A stretch of DNA of 64,000 bases, taken from positions 1-64,000 of the forward strand of contig NZ_FUYR01000007.1 in assembly GCF_900168015.1 (NCBI RefSeq), read 5' to 3'. The notes under the pieces are model-generated. The model was not told where the DNA came from. It did no database searches and worked only from the letters and a program-made list of their open reading frames with translations. Below are positions 16,615-24,548 of this stretch, in pieces. The stretch's first letter is position 1. Each line of letters begins with the position of its first letter. The stretch comes from Daejeonella lutea (GTDB lineage: Bacteria > Bacteroidota > Bacteroidia > Sphingobacteriales > Sphingobacteriaceae). Both the position numbers and the translations under genes were made by a program.

Positions 16615-18322
16615 GAAGAAATTCAGCTATCAGCTATCAGCTATCAGCTATCAGCCCTCAGCCTTCAAGTTTGTGTTTTCAGCATTCCTGTTTCAGCTCT
16701 TGACTATTAGCATTATCCTTTTAGAAACAAAAAGCTCGACGGCCCAAATAGTTTGGGAAGACCCTAAAAATTCTATTCATCAGTTTTTATCCAGACAGGC
16801 CCAGAAAGGTAATATTGAGATTACGGATTTCATACTTCCGTTAAGCCGAAAGGAAATTGCTGCAGATCTAGCTATCCTGAAGGATTCAGTGCACAAATTG
16901 TCTGCAACTGAACAAAAAGAGCTGGACTTCTACCTGCGGGAATATTCAGAATTCAGCGGGCGGCCAGATGACACCACAACTTTCTTAAAAAAGGACCCGG
17001 CCGGCCGATGGAGGTTCCTCTCTGTCGATACCCGGGATTTCCTGGTGCGAGGTGATCCTGTAATAAGCCTCGAAACTATCCAGGGCAGAGAAAAAAGCAT
17101 TATAAAGAATGCTGCAGGTATCCGCTTCTGGGGCCATGTCGGGAAAAGATTCGCGTTCCAGGCATACTTTGCAGACATCACCGAAACAGGTAAAGGGATA
17201 GACACGGTTAAACAGTTTACAAACGAAACCGGTATCGTACGGACTGCCAATGTAAATCCAGATGCCAAAACTTTGAATTATACAGAGCTACGGGGAAACC
17301 TTGCTTATAACTGGAATAATGGTTCTGTCAGTTTTGGAAACGACCAATTGCTTTACGGTTATGGCGAGAACGGCCGGATCATCTCCTCCGATAAAGCGCC
17401 AGCCTACCCTTTCCTGCGCCTTGATTACCAACCCTTGAAATGGTTCCGCTTTCACTATGCTCATTCATGGCTGCAATCAGGTATCGTAGATTCAAATAAA
17501 AGCTACCCAAAAGGAAATACGATCTATGGTGATGAACGGGAAATTTACCGACCCAAATTTATGGCTACCCATAGCTTTAACTTCTTTCCATTAAAAGGCC
17601 TCGCTTTGAGTATCGGCGAATCAATGGTGTATAGCGACCGCCTGGATGTAGGATATCTCATACCTGTAATGTTCTTCAAAGCATACGACCAATATGCCAG
17701 CAGGTATAAGATCAACTCCGGATCTAACGGACAATTTTTCTTACACGCGAGCTCCCGGAATCACATTCAGCGAACGCATTTATATGGCGGCCTTTTCATC
17801 GATGAAATCCGTCTCTCAGAAGTTTTTAATAAGGCTAAAAGCAGGAATCAAATAGGATTTAACCTGGGTGCTTCGGTCACGGATGTGCTTATTCCCTATT
17901 TAACACTGGGCATTGAATACACCCGGATCAATCCATTCGTTTACCAGAATTTAATTCCTGCCCAGACATACAGCCATCAAAATTATACTCTGGGAGACTG
18001 GATCGGGCAAAATGCTGACCGGACGACGGCCTGGGTGAAATATAATCCTATGCCGCGCTTAACGACCAGCATCCAGCTCAACTACACCCGCAAAGGCGAA
18101 GACGGCAGCCTGGAAAACCAATATTATGCCGAACCGCAGCCCAAATTTCTTGCGGGCAATGTGACTACTCAGAAGCAAATGCTTATCGAGGTTAAATACG
18201 AGATCATCAACCAGCTGCGGGTCAGAGGATCATACCTCAAACAGGCCGGGATAATCCGGCCGGCAATGCAGCCGAAAGCGGTAGCGAATGAGATTAGGTT
18301 GGGAATTTCGTATGGGTTTTAG
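16604..18322 (+). CDS. Wzi-like capsule assembly outer-membrane protein
   Basis: The 572-residue product begins MHIKKK (ATG at 16604, overlapping the previous gene by 11 bp) with a signal peptide ending near SSTAQ (about 44-48). The rest alternates aromatic and charged beta strands (GNDQLLYGYGENG, FLRLDYQPLKWFRFHYAH, IGFNLGAS, LGIEYTRINPF) and ends IRLGISYGF with a terminal Phe, as expected for an outer-membrane barrel. It fits the Bacteroidota branch of the Wzi family, which holds capsule or O-glycan at the surface. Residues 7-20 are encoded by a 7-bp tandem repeat, so a change in repeat number would break the frame. The export and chain-length genes follow. Confidence 0.78.
   Translation: MHIKKKFSYQLSAISYQPSAFKFVFSAFLFQLLTISIILLETKSSTAQIVWEDPKNSIHQFLSRQAQKGNIEITDFILPLSRKEIAADLAILKDSVHKLSATEQKELDFYLREYSEFSGRPDDTTTFLKKDPAGRWRFLSVDTRDFLVRGDPVISLETIQGREKSIIKNAAGIRFWGHVGKRFAFQAYFADITETGKGIDTVKQFTNETGIVRTANVNPDAKTLNYTELRGNLAYNWNNGSVSFGNDQLLYGYGENGRIISSDKAPAYPFLRLDYQPLKWFRFHYAHSWLQSGIVDSNKSYPKGNTIYGDEREIYRPKFMATHSFNFFPLKGLALSIGESMVYSDRLDVGYLIPVMFFKAYDQYASRYKINSGSNGQFFLHASSRNHIQRTHLYGGLFIDEIRLSEVFNKAKSRNQIGFNLGASVTDVLIPYLTLGIEYTRINPFVYQNLIPAQTYSHQNYTLGDWIGQNADRTTAWVKYNPMPRLTTSIQLNYTRKGEDGSLENQYYAEPQPKFLAGNVTTQKQMLIEVKYEIINQLRVRGSYLKQAGIIRPAMQPKAVANEIRLGISYGF
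16624..16665. repeat. Heptameric tandem array 5, inside a coding region
   Basis: Four perfect CAGCTAT units (16624-16651) are followed by CAGCCCT and CAGCCTT. The period of 7 is not a multiple of 3, so gain or loss of a unit would frameshift the Wzi-like gene seven codons after its start. Confidence 0.88.
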
Positions 18323-18332
18323 ACGCCCAATC

Positions 18333-18360
18333 TCCCCCGCTGGCGGGGGTAGGGGGTGGA
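18333..18360. repeat. 28-bp dispersed hairpin repeat, copy 2
   Basis: Identical to 274-301. It sits 10 bp after the stop of the Wzi-like gene and upstream of the export-gene promoter. The 7-bp GC stem could act as a weak terminator, but there is no T-run behind it. Confidence 0.8.
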
Positions 18361-18396
18361 ATACGTTTAAACTGACAAACAATCACCCAGTTCGCG

Positions 18397-18416
18397 TTAA
18401 ATGCATAAGCATTTAA
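18397..18416. promoter_or_regulatory. Palindromic candidate operator
   Basis: A perfect 8-bp inverted repeat TTAAATGC / GCATTTAA is separated by 4 bases (ATAA). It sits just upstream of the -7 box at 18421-18428, in the -33/-7 spacer, and is therefore well placed to be a repressor or activator site for the SLBB/Wzz genes. No regulator gene is present in the window. Confidence 0.5.
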
Positions 18417-18420
18417 TAAT

Positions 18421-18428
18421 TATATTTG
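18421..18428 (+). promoter_or_regulatory. Bacteroidota-type -7 box (TATATTTG)
   Basis: A perfect match to TAnnTTTG 28 bp before the ATG of the SLBB export gene, giving a leader of about 20 bases. The -33 partner is weak (TTAA at 18397-18400). This is the best placed promoter box in the plus-strand block. Confidence 0.5.
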
Positions 18429-18455
18429 CATTTATCATCAATTAGAATTGCTTTC

Positions 18456-20786
18456 ATGCGCATCAAATTCATTCTTTATATACTTCTTGCCGGACTGATC
18501 TTTTCCTTTCAGCCCGCATCAGCCCAAAGCTTCTCCCTCGACCAGATCCAAAATGTAAAAGTAAGCCAGCTATCGGATGCTCAAATAATCGAGGCATGGA
18601 AGAAAATCCAGGAACTGGGCCTGTCTGAACAGGATGCCTATAAATTAATGGAGCAGAAGGGCATGGATCCAATAGAGGTGAATCTCTTTAAGCAGAGAGT
18701 GAGTCTTTTAGGTTTAAATAAAAGTGGCGCTAAAGTAACAAGCGGTCCTCAAAAGCCTGATATTGACTTCCGACGGGATACTGTTATAATTGCGCAGAAA
18801 CCAGTTGCAGTTCCGCCTGCGAAAGTCACAGCCGATGCTCCTCTTAGCATCTACGGTACTGATTTCTTTAATCAGGCAAACCTCAAATTTAATCCCGATT
18901 TCAATGTCGCTACTCCCAAGGGTTATGTTATTGGCCCCGGAGATGAACTCATTATTCTTTTAACAGGTTTAAATGAAAGCACGCAAAGAACGAGGGTCAG
19001 CCCGGAAGGGAATGTCCAGGTTCAGTATGCAGGTATTACCTATGTTAATGGATTTACCATTGAGCAAGCTACAACCCTTCTCAGAAATAAAATGGCGAGG
19101 ATATACCCGGCTTTAAATGGCGGCCAGACTCAGCTTGCAGTAAACCTCGGCAATACGCGGACAATCAAAATTACACTTGTTGGAGAAGTTAAAACACCTG
19201 GTTCATATACTATCTCTTCCTTGTCTACCCTTTTTAATGCCTTATATCTATCAGGAGGACCAAATATCAACGGAACGCTCCGAAACATAGAGATCATTCG
19301 TAATAATAAAGTCTACCGAACAGTGGACTTTTATGCCTTTTTGCAGAACGGCTTGCTTGACGGAAACATCAGGTTGCAGGACCAGGACGTAATTAACTTC
19401 CCCGTTTACCAGAAAAGAGTAGCAATCGACGGTGAGGTGAAACGTCCAGCCATCTACGAACTTAGAGCAGAAGAACAGCTAGATGACCTGATTCGCTATG
19501 CAGGCGGATACACCGACATAGCCTACCGTAGTATAGCTAAGATCGACCAGATCAATGAACTGGAGAGAGAAGTCAAAGATATCCCATCTAATCTTTTCTC
19601 TAATTTCGTGCCGCGCAATGGAGATAAGGTAACGATAGGATCTATTCAAAACAGGTATGCTAACCGGGTTGTTCTTGAGGGAGCCGTCAACCGCCCTGGA
19701 CCTTATGAATTAAGTGCGGGTCTTAGTCTTGCCGCTTTGCTAAAAAAAGCTGAAGGATTAAAACCGGAGGCTTATATGGAAAGAGGCTACATAAAAAGAA
19801 CACTGCCGAATCTAGATAAGGAGCTTATTCCCTTTGTGCCATCAGACATAATTAATGGCCGAACGGACATTCCTTTACTAAGGGAAGACTCGATTGTAGT
19901 GCAGAACCGTGCTGAATTTATGACGGATCAGTATGTAACTATTGGCGGAAATGTCCGGAACCCCGGACCAGTAATCTACAGAAAAGGCATGAAGCTTGCA
20001 GATCTGATCGCTATTGCCGGTGGCCTGAATGAACAGGCTGCAGGTCACCGGGTTGAAATTGCAAGGATCATTAAAAATAATACCGATAGTGTCGCCAACC
20101 AGCTTGTTGAAACATTCAATGTCGATCTGACCAGCAGTAACCAAGACCTGGAGCTGCAGCCTCTTGATTATGTCACGGTTCCCCGACTGGTAAATTTCAG
20201 GCCACTGGGCAATATCAGTATAAGGGGCGAAGTTTTGTTCCCCGGAGAATACGCAGTCCAGAAAAGGGATGAAACGGCCCAGGACTTTATACAACGGGCA
20301 GGGGGACTAAGTCCTTACGGATCGTTAGAAAGTGCACAGATCTACAGAAATGGTGTACGGGTCAATCTTGACCTGACGAAATTAAATGTAAACGACAAGA
20401 GCAATATTCTCTTACCGGGCGACAGTATTTTTGTGCCAAGGATCATCTCCTTTGTACAGGTGTCCGGCGCAGTTAATAATCCGCAATACATTAGCTACCT
20501 GGGCAGCAGGTTTAAATATTATATAAATGCAGCGGGAGGAGCTTTAGAGGATGCCCGGCTTAAAGGAGCGTTCATTCAATATCCGGACGGCTTAAATAAG
20601 CCCGTTCGCAATTTCCTGTTCTTCCGCATCTATCCCTCAGTTAAACCTGGCAGTACGATTTCCGTCCCGAAAAAGAATCCGGATTTGAAACTTAAACTAG
20701 GGTTCGCTGAAATATCAGGTATAATTTCCGCCATTACCGGGCTTGTGGGCTTGATTGCTATCGTTTATACCAATACTAAACCCTAA
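18456..20786 (+). CDS. SLBB-domain polysaccharide export protein (Wza-like)
   Basis: The 776-residue product has a signal peptide (ILLAGLIFSFQPASA, cut near residue 24), then a helical QLSDAQIIEAWKKIQELG region, the poly-export domain opening with GYVIGPGDELIILLTG near residues 155-170, and several successive SLBB domains, each marked by a G-x-V-x-x-P-G-x-Y pattern (VGEVKTPGSYTI, LEGAVNRPGPYEL, IGGNVRNPGPVIY, IRGEVLFPGEYAV). A C-terminal hydrophobic segment ends LVGLIAIVY. It probably forms the periplasmic/outer-membrane export conduit. At 776 residues it is about twice the size of E. coli Wza, as is common in Bacteroidota. The start was chosen at 18456 (MRIKF). The Wzz gene follows after 1 bp. 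Confidence 0.92.
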   Translation: MRIKFILYILLAGLIFSFQPASAQSFSLDQIQNVKVSQLSDAQIIEAWKKIQELGLSEQDAYKLMEQKGMDPIEVNLFKQRVSLLGLNKSGAKVTSGPQKPDIDFRRDTVIIAQKPVAVPPAKVTADAPLSIYGTDFFNQANLKFNPDFNVATPKGYVIGPGDELIILLTGLNESTQRTRVSPEGNVQVQYAGITYVNGFTIEQATTLLRNKMARIYPALNGGQTQLAVNLGNTRTIKITLVGEVKTPGSYTISSLSTLFNALYLSGGPNINGTLRNIEIIRNNKVYRTVDFYAFLQNGLLDGNIRLQDQDVINFPVYQKRVAIDGEVKRPAIYELRAEEQLDDLIRYAGGYTDIAYRSIAKIDQINELEREVKDIPSNLFSNFVPRNGDKVTIGSIQNRYANRVVLEGAVNRPGPYELSAGLSLAALLKKAEGLKPEAYMERGYIKRTLPNLDKELIPFVPSDIINGRTDIPLLREDSIVVQNRAEFMTDQYVTIGGNVRNPGPVIYRKGMKLADLIAIAGGLNEQAAGHRVEIARIIKNNTDSVANQLVETFNVDLTSSNQDLELQPLDYVTVPRLVNFRPLGNISIRGEVLFPGEYAVQKRDETAQDFIQRAGGLSPYGSLESAQIYRNGVRVNLDLTKLNVNDKSNILLPGDSIFVPRIISFVQVSGAVNNPQYISYLGSRFKYYINAAGGALEDARLKGAFIQYPDGLNKPVRNFLFFRIYPSVKPGSTISVPKKNPDLKLKLGFAEISGIISAITGLVGLIAIVYTNTKP

Positions 20787-20787
20787 G

Positions 20788-21840
20788 ATGAAGCAGGATC
20801 AGTACCCTTACGAACCGGAATTTTCTTTCAAGCAGGTTATACTTAAACGCCGGGAAGATCTCCAGCTGCTTTGGAAACACCGCTACACGTTGATTATCGT
20901 CGGGATCATAGGTGCCGGTTTGGGGGCGTTATACGCCTGGACGCGTCCTATAACGTATACCGCGAAACTGACCTTTGTCGTGGAAGAAGGCGGAGCGGGA
21001 GGAGGTTCCCTTTTATCCGGTCTTGCAGGCCAGTTCGGAATTGATATCGGGGGTATGTCCGGCACTGGGGGTGTCCTGGCGGGTGATAACGTGCAAGAAC
21101 TGTTGCGCAGCCACAAGATGATTAAAAACACCCTGCTGACGCCATTTGGTGAAAAAAGTACCTTAAGCCTTGCGGATAAGTATGCGGAAAGCGCTGAGAT
21201 GAGTAAGCGCTGGGCAGATAAATATAATAGCGGTAAAACGATTCGATTTCCCGTAGACGACAGCAAATACAGCCGGCTGCAGGATAGCCTCCTGCAGGTC
21301 ATGGTAAAACAAATTACAGAAGAGGAATTATCAGTCGCCAAAACGGATAAAAAATTAAGTTTCTTCGCGGCATCTGTTACGATGGCTAATGAGCAAGTCG
21401 CACAACTCTTCACGACCCGATTGATCGATCAGGCAACACGGTTTTACATCGATACCAAAACCCTCAGGCAGCGTACCAATGTAAACCGCTTACAGACCAG
21501 GGCAGATAGTATCGGAAGATTACTAAACCGCAAAACATATTCAGCATCCGCAGCGAACAGTATTCTGCTGGATGCAAACCCAGCTTACCCAACTGCTAAC
21601 GTTGGAGTGGAATTAAAAGAGCGGGATAAAATGGTCCTCCAGACCATCTACGGAGAAATTGTAAAAAATCTTGAAATTAGCCGAACGATGCTGATCCAGG
21701 AAACTCCTACCTTCCAGATCGTGGATGAACCGGAATTGCCGCTTAAAAAGAACAGGACGGGGTATTTAAAGTCTGTTGTATTGGGGGGGCTGATACTGGG
21801 GTGTTTGTATGCGTTGTATTTGATGTTGTTTAAAAAGTAA
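20788..21840 (+). CDS. Wzz-type chain-length determinant protein
   Basis: The 350-residue inner-membrane protein has one span near residues 35-51 and a second near 328-347, with a large periplasmic part between that contains a Gly-rich stretch (GGAGGGSLLSGLAG near 70-83) and coiled-coil-like helices. This is the polysaccharide copolymerase (PCP) architecture. The C-terminal tyrosine-kinase domain of Wzc-type proteins is absent: the protein ends three residues after the second span, with no Walker motif. It probably sets chain length with Wzy and docks to the SLBB export protein encoded one base upstream. I chose the ATG at 20788 over an overlapping upstream Met. Confidence 0.9.
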   Translation: MKQDQYPYEPEFSFKQVILKRREDLQLLWKHRYTLIIVGIIGAGLGALYAWTRPITYTAKLTFVVEEGGAGGGSLLSGLAGQFGIDIGGMSGTGGVLAGDNVQELLRSHKMIKNTLLTPFGEKSTLSLADKYAESAEMSKRWADKYNSGKTIRFPVDDSKYSRLQDSLLQVMVKQITEEELSVAKTDKKLSFFAASVTMANEQVAQLFTTRLIDQATRFYIDTKTLRQRTNVNRLQTRADSIGRLLNRKTYSASAANSILLDANPAYPTANVGVELKERDKMVLQTIYGEIVKNLEISRTMLIQETPTFQIVDEPELPLKKNRTGYLKSVVLGGLILGCLYALYLMLFKK

Positions 21841-21900
21841 CATCAAACGAGCTACCGCTCGGAATTTTAAACCGGCCGGCAGGCAGGCGCAAAGGTTTTT

Positions 21901-22054
21901 AGAGGTTCCTCACTTTGTTCGGAATGACGACACGATTTTTTTATGGGGAGAGGGGGTGGGAATGAAGCTGCGCTTCATTTCCACCCCCTCTAATAATAGA
22001 CTAGGCCCGTCATTCCGAACTAGTCTTGCCGGAGGCAGGCGCAGTGAGGAATCT
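21901..22054. repeat. Two-stem hairpin element E2
   Basis: The outer arms (21901-21929 and 22006-22054) match E1, but the right arm is interrupted by a 22-base GC-rich insert (22021-22042). The inner stem pairs 21949-21968 with 21972-21991, 19 of 20 Watson-Crick plus one G-T pair, loop TGC. The inner stem is unrelated to E1 except for its tip, which is shared with E3 and E4. Confidence 0.85.
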
Positions 22055-22211
22055 TCTGTCAAGTTAAAATTTTTAAGGGTTCTGTTGAAATGCGATTCCC
22101 GCTTCGAGGGAATACGTGTTAATTAACCACTGAGGGCACAGAGGAAACACGGAGAACACGGAGTACTTTTGTTCTCATTTAAATCTCTGTTTAAACTCGG
22201 TGTCCTCCGTG

Positions 22212-22231
22212 CCTGCCTGCCGCCAGGCAGG
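22212..22231. repeat. 20-bp GC palindrome insertion in a CACRGAG repeat
   Basis: CCTGCCTG / CAGGCAGG with a 4-base centre lies between CTCCGTG and TTAAAAACTCTG. The undisturbed version, CTCCGTGTAAAACTCTG, occurs at 9245-9261. This makes it another filled site of the same insertion family. Confidence 0.78.
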
Positions 22232-22321
22232 TTAAAAACTCTGTGCTCTCTGTGTTAAAAACTATCAGAAATGAGATTCCCGCTTTCGCGGGAATGACAT
22301 GACTAGGTTGGGAATTTAGGA

Positions 22322-22345
22322 GATTCCAGCTTTCGCTGGAATCTG
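22322..22345. repeat. Short hairpin of the ATTCC family
   Basis: A perfect 10-bp stem AGATTCCAGC / GCTGGAATCT with a TTTC loop lies 15 bp after the stop of the minus-strand GT2 gene. A sister at 22269-22297 has ATTCCCGC / GCGGGAAT. It could serve as a transcription end for the GT2 gene, but it has no T-run. Confidence 0.6.
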
Positions 22346-22359
22346 AGTTCCCCCTTTTG

Positions 22360-23292
22360 TTACTTCCACTTCCCCCTAAAAAACCCCCTCAACCCAAGCT
22401 TCATCTCCAGGTAGCTCTTACCCTTAAGTTTCAAAAATTTTAAGATCAACTTTTCCTGCTCCGGATCAAGTTTATCAGAAAAAGTCTCATAGAACTTCCC
22501 AACACAATCAAACTCCCTTTCAAAAAGATCATTATTTTTAAAAGCAGAGCTGATTTCTGATCGAATCCTTCCAAATCTAGTTTTCTTCTCAAGCCCCAGC
22601 AAATCAGTCGCATTATTGTTATGCCTTCGGTAATGTATCAATGCCTCGGGTACCTGGGCAACATTTCCAAAACTATACGCAATCAGTGCTATCCAGGTAT
22701 CATGGGTAATGTGCTCTCCTCTCGGTATCGTTTTAAAATACTTCACCATTTCAGGGTTCATCAGCATGGTACACCCATTTACAAATCCGCCAAAAAGCAG
22801 AGTATTTAAACAGTGCTGATATCCATCCTGGCCCAGTTCATTGCGAAAAGATGTATTCAAAAGTTTCCCAGCCTCATCAACAAGAATCAGGTCCGAATAA
22901 ACCATTGCCGGGGTACCACTTTCTTCTGTAGCCTGCATAGCTCCCATAGCCGCTTCAAGTTTGCGGGGCAGCCAGATATCGTCCTGGTCTGAAAGTGCTA
23001 TATAATGGTCTTGTTGCGCCATTGAAACCGCGTTCTGGAAATTTCCGACATAGCCCAGCCTTTGCTCATTGACATGGAAACGCAGCAGCCCTTTAGCCTG
23101 ATACTTTTCAAGGATCTCCGTAGTACCATCATCAGAGGCATCATCACTAACTAAAATTTCGGCGGGAGATAAGGTCTGTGCGAGTATAGAATCTAATTGT
23201 TCTTCAAGATATTTTGCACCATTGTAAGTTGCCATAGCAACGCTAATGGGAGGGCAAAACTTATAAGGTGAGGACGGTTGATCCGTTGACAT
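22360..23292 (-). CDS. GT2-family glycosyltransferase
   Basis: This 310-residue GT-A glycosyltransferase has the N-terminal nucleotide-sugar motifs VAMATYNGAKYL at 18-29, SDDASDDGT at 49-57 and SDQDDIW at 101-107 (DxD-like metal site), then HDTW near residue 200 and RRHNNNAT near 222, patterns seen in rhamnosyltransferase-like GT2 enzymes. It is the only minus-strand gene between two plus-strand blocks and is flanked on its 3' side by a repeat-rich gap, so it may have been inverted or inserted. A TATTTTTG box at 23364-23357 could be its promoter. Sugar specificity unknown. Confidence 0.87.
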   Translation of the reverse strand: MSTDQPSSPYKFCPPISVAMATYNGAKYLEEQLDSILAQTLSPAEILVSDDASDDGTTEILEKYQAKGLLRFHVNEQRLGYVGNFQNAVSMAQQDHYIALSDQDDIWLPRKLEAAMGAMQATEESGTPAMVYSDLILVDEAGKLLNTSFRNELGQDGYQHCLNTLLFGGFVNGCTMLMNPEMVKYFKTIPRGEHITHDTWIALIAYSFGNVAQVPEALIHYRRHNNNATDLLGLEKKTRFGRIRSEISSAFKNNDLFEREFDCVGKFYETFSDKLDPEQEKLILKFLKLKGKSYLEMKLGLRGFFRGKWK

Positions 23293-23356
23293 TTTGATCG
23301 AAATAAGACTTGTGATACGTCCGGCATTAGTTAAATTGCAACGGAAAAATACCTCC

Positions 23357-23364
23357 CAAAAATA
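23357..23364 (-). promoter_or_regulatory. Candidate -7 box for the GT2 gene
   Basis: On the minus strand this reads TATTTTTG, matching TAnnTTTG, and lies about 65 bp before the GT2 start codon. I see no good -33 element. It sits in the 101-bp divergent gap shared with the GT4 gene that starts at 23394. Confidence 0.4.
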
Positions 23365-23393
23365 AGAATTAAATTAAGCTTGCCGGGATCTCA

Positions 23394-24548
23394 ATGACGT
23401 CTAGAAAATCATTTGTTACCATCTTTCCGGAAGCTGAAAATTTCCACCTTGTAAAAGATGTAGGCCAAATTCCCTTTTTTATTGGTAAAAATGACGAATA
23501 TGATGCTGAACTGATCACTTATAAGAACAATCCCGACTATCCTTACTTAGAAGATGAAGTAAAAGGATTAAAGCTAACATTTATAAAAAACGCTGGGCGA
23601 TATTTCTCTCATCACAAGGCTATCCTTAAATTTCTTCTCTCCTCATCTAAACGGATCGACATCTTAAATCTTTTCCATTTTAAAAGAGAGAACGTTCTGT
23701 ACCTGTTTCTTTATAAAAAGCTTAATCCAAAAGGAAAAACTTACGTCAAACTGGATATGGACATCTTGTTCTTCAAGAATTACAACAGCTTTTTCTTTTC
23801 GCATTACCGCTTAAAAAACCTTCTCTTAAAAAGATTGGCGCGCGTTCATTTCAAGCTGACCGACCTGTTTTCTGTAGAAACAGATGAAGCCGCGGAATAC
23901 CTGGTAAACGTGTATCCTGAATTAAAAGATAAACTGATCTGCATCCCTAACGGCATTGATGATGACTATATCGATCGCAATGTCACCCTAAAAACCTTTG
24001 AGCAAAAAGAGAACATTATACTGACCGTGGGAAGGATCGGGACAGAACAAAAAAATACAGAATTGTTTCTCGAATCGCTGCGAATTGCAGATCTGAGGGA
24101 TTGGAAGGTCTATATTATCGGACCTGTGGAAAGGACTTTTGATCCCTATATAAAATCGTTTTTTGAGGATAATCCCGTCTTGAAGGAGAAGATCATTTTC
24201 ACCGGCAACATTACGGACAGGACAGAACTGTTTGAATGGTATAACCGCGCAAAGATATTTTGCCTGAGCTCACGCTATGAAGGTTTCCCGATAGCATTTT
24301 CAGAAGCGCTGCATTTCGGCAATTATATCATAACAACGCCCCTTTCGAGCTCATCTTTTGTCACTGATCGTGGAAGAACAGGAAGCGTAGCGGGCGGAAA
24401 CCGATTCGAGTTTGCAGCGGCTATTAACAGAACACTGGTACCTGGATTTCTGAATGCAGAACGCTACCAGCAGATACGCAGTTTTTCAAAAAATAAGCTA
24501 TGCTGGCCGGAAATCGTTAAACGAATCCTCACACAGCTCGAGAATTAA
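23394..24548 (+). CDS. GT4-family glycosyltransferase
   Basis: The 384-residue protein has a GT4 donor domain: LTVGRIGTEQKNTELFLESL near residues 210-229 and SSRYEGFPIAFSEAL near 292-306, the E-x7-E site. The N-terminal half is less typical, with a long basic stretch (KRENVLYLFLYKKL) and VKLDMDILFF near 119-128. Cytoplasmic, no signal peptide. Its stop overlaps the Wzx start by one base (TAATG), so the two are co-expressed. Confidence 0.86.
   Translation: MTSRKSFVTIFPEAENFHLVKDVGQIPFFIGKNDEYDAELITYKNNPDYPYLEDEVKGLKLTFIKNAGRYFSHHKAILKFLLSSSKRIDILNLFHFKRENVLYLFLYKKLNPKGKTYVKLDMDILFFKNYNSFFFSHYRLKNLLLKRLARVHFKLTDLFSVETDEAAEYLVNVYPELKDKLICIPNGIDDDYIDRNVTLKTFEQKENIILTVGRIGTEQKNTELFLESLRIADLRDWKVYIIGPVERTFDPYIKSFFEDNPVLKEKIIFTGNITDRTELFEWYNRAKIFCLSSRYEGFPIAFSEALHFGNYIITTPLSSSSFVTDRGRTGSVAGGNRFEFAAAINRTLVPGFLNAERYQQIRSFSKNKLCWPEIVKRILTQLEN

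Larger units (their letters stand above)
21841..22359. repeat. Repeat-rich region between convergent genes
   Basis: This 519-bp gap contains, in order, a 16-bp palindrome insertion at 21872-21887, hairpin element E2 (21901-22054), a short ATTCCC hairpin near 22092-22116, CACRGAG repeats with a 20-bp palindrome insertion at 22212-22231, and two further hairpins (22269-22297 and 22322-22345). The last has a perfect 10-bp stem AGATTCCAGC / GCTGGAATCT and a TTTC loop. No gene is visible. Confidence 0.8.

Noticed and set aside
16624-16665. Heptameric repeats as a CRISPR array
   Set aside because: The units are contiguous and 7 bp long, with no spacers and no cas genes.
22322-22345. ATTCC hairpins as ordinary rho-independent terminators
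   Set aside because: There is no T-run on either strand after the stem, and several related copies occur within one gap, so a dispersed repeat is the better reading.
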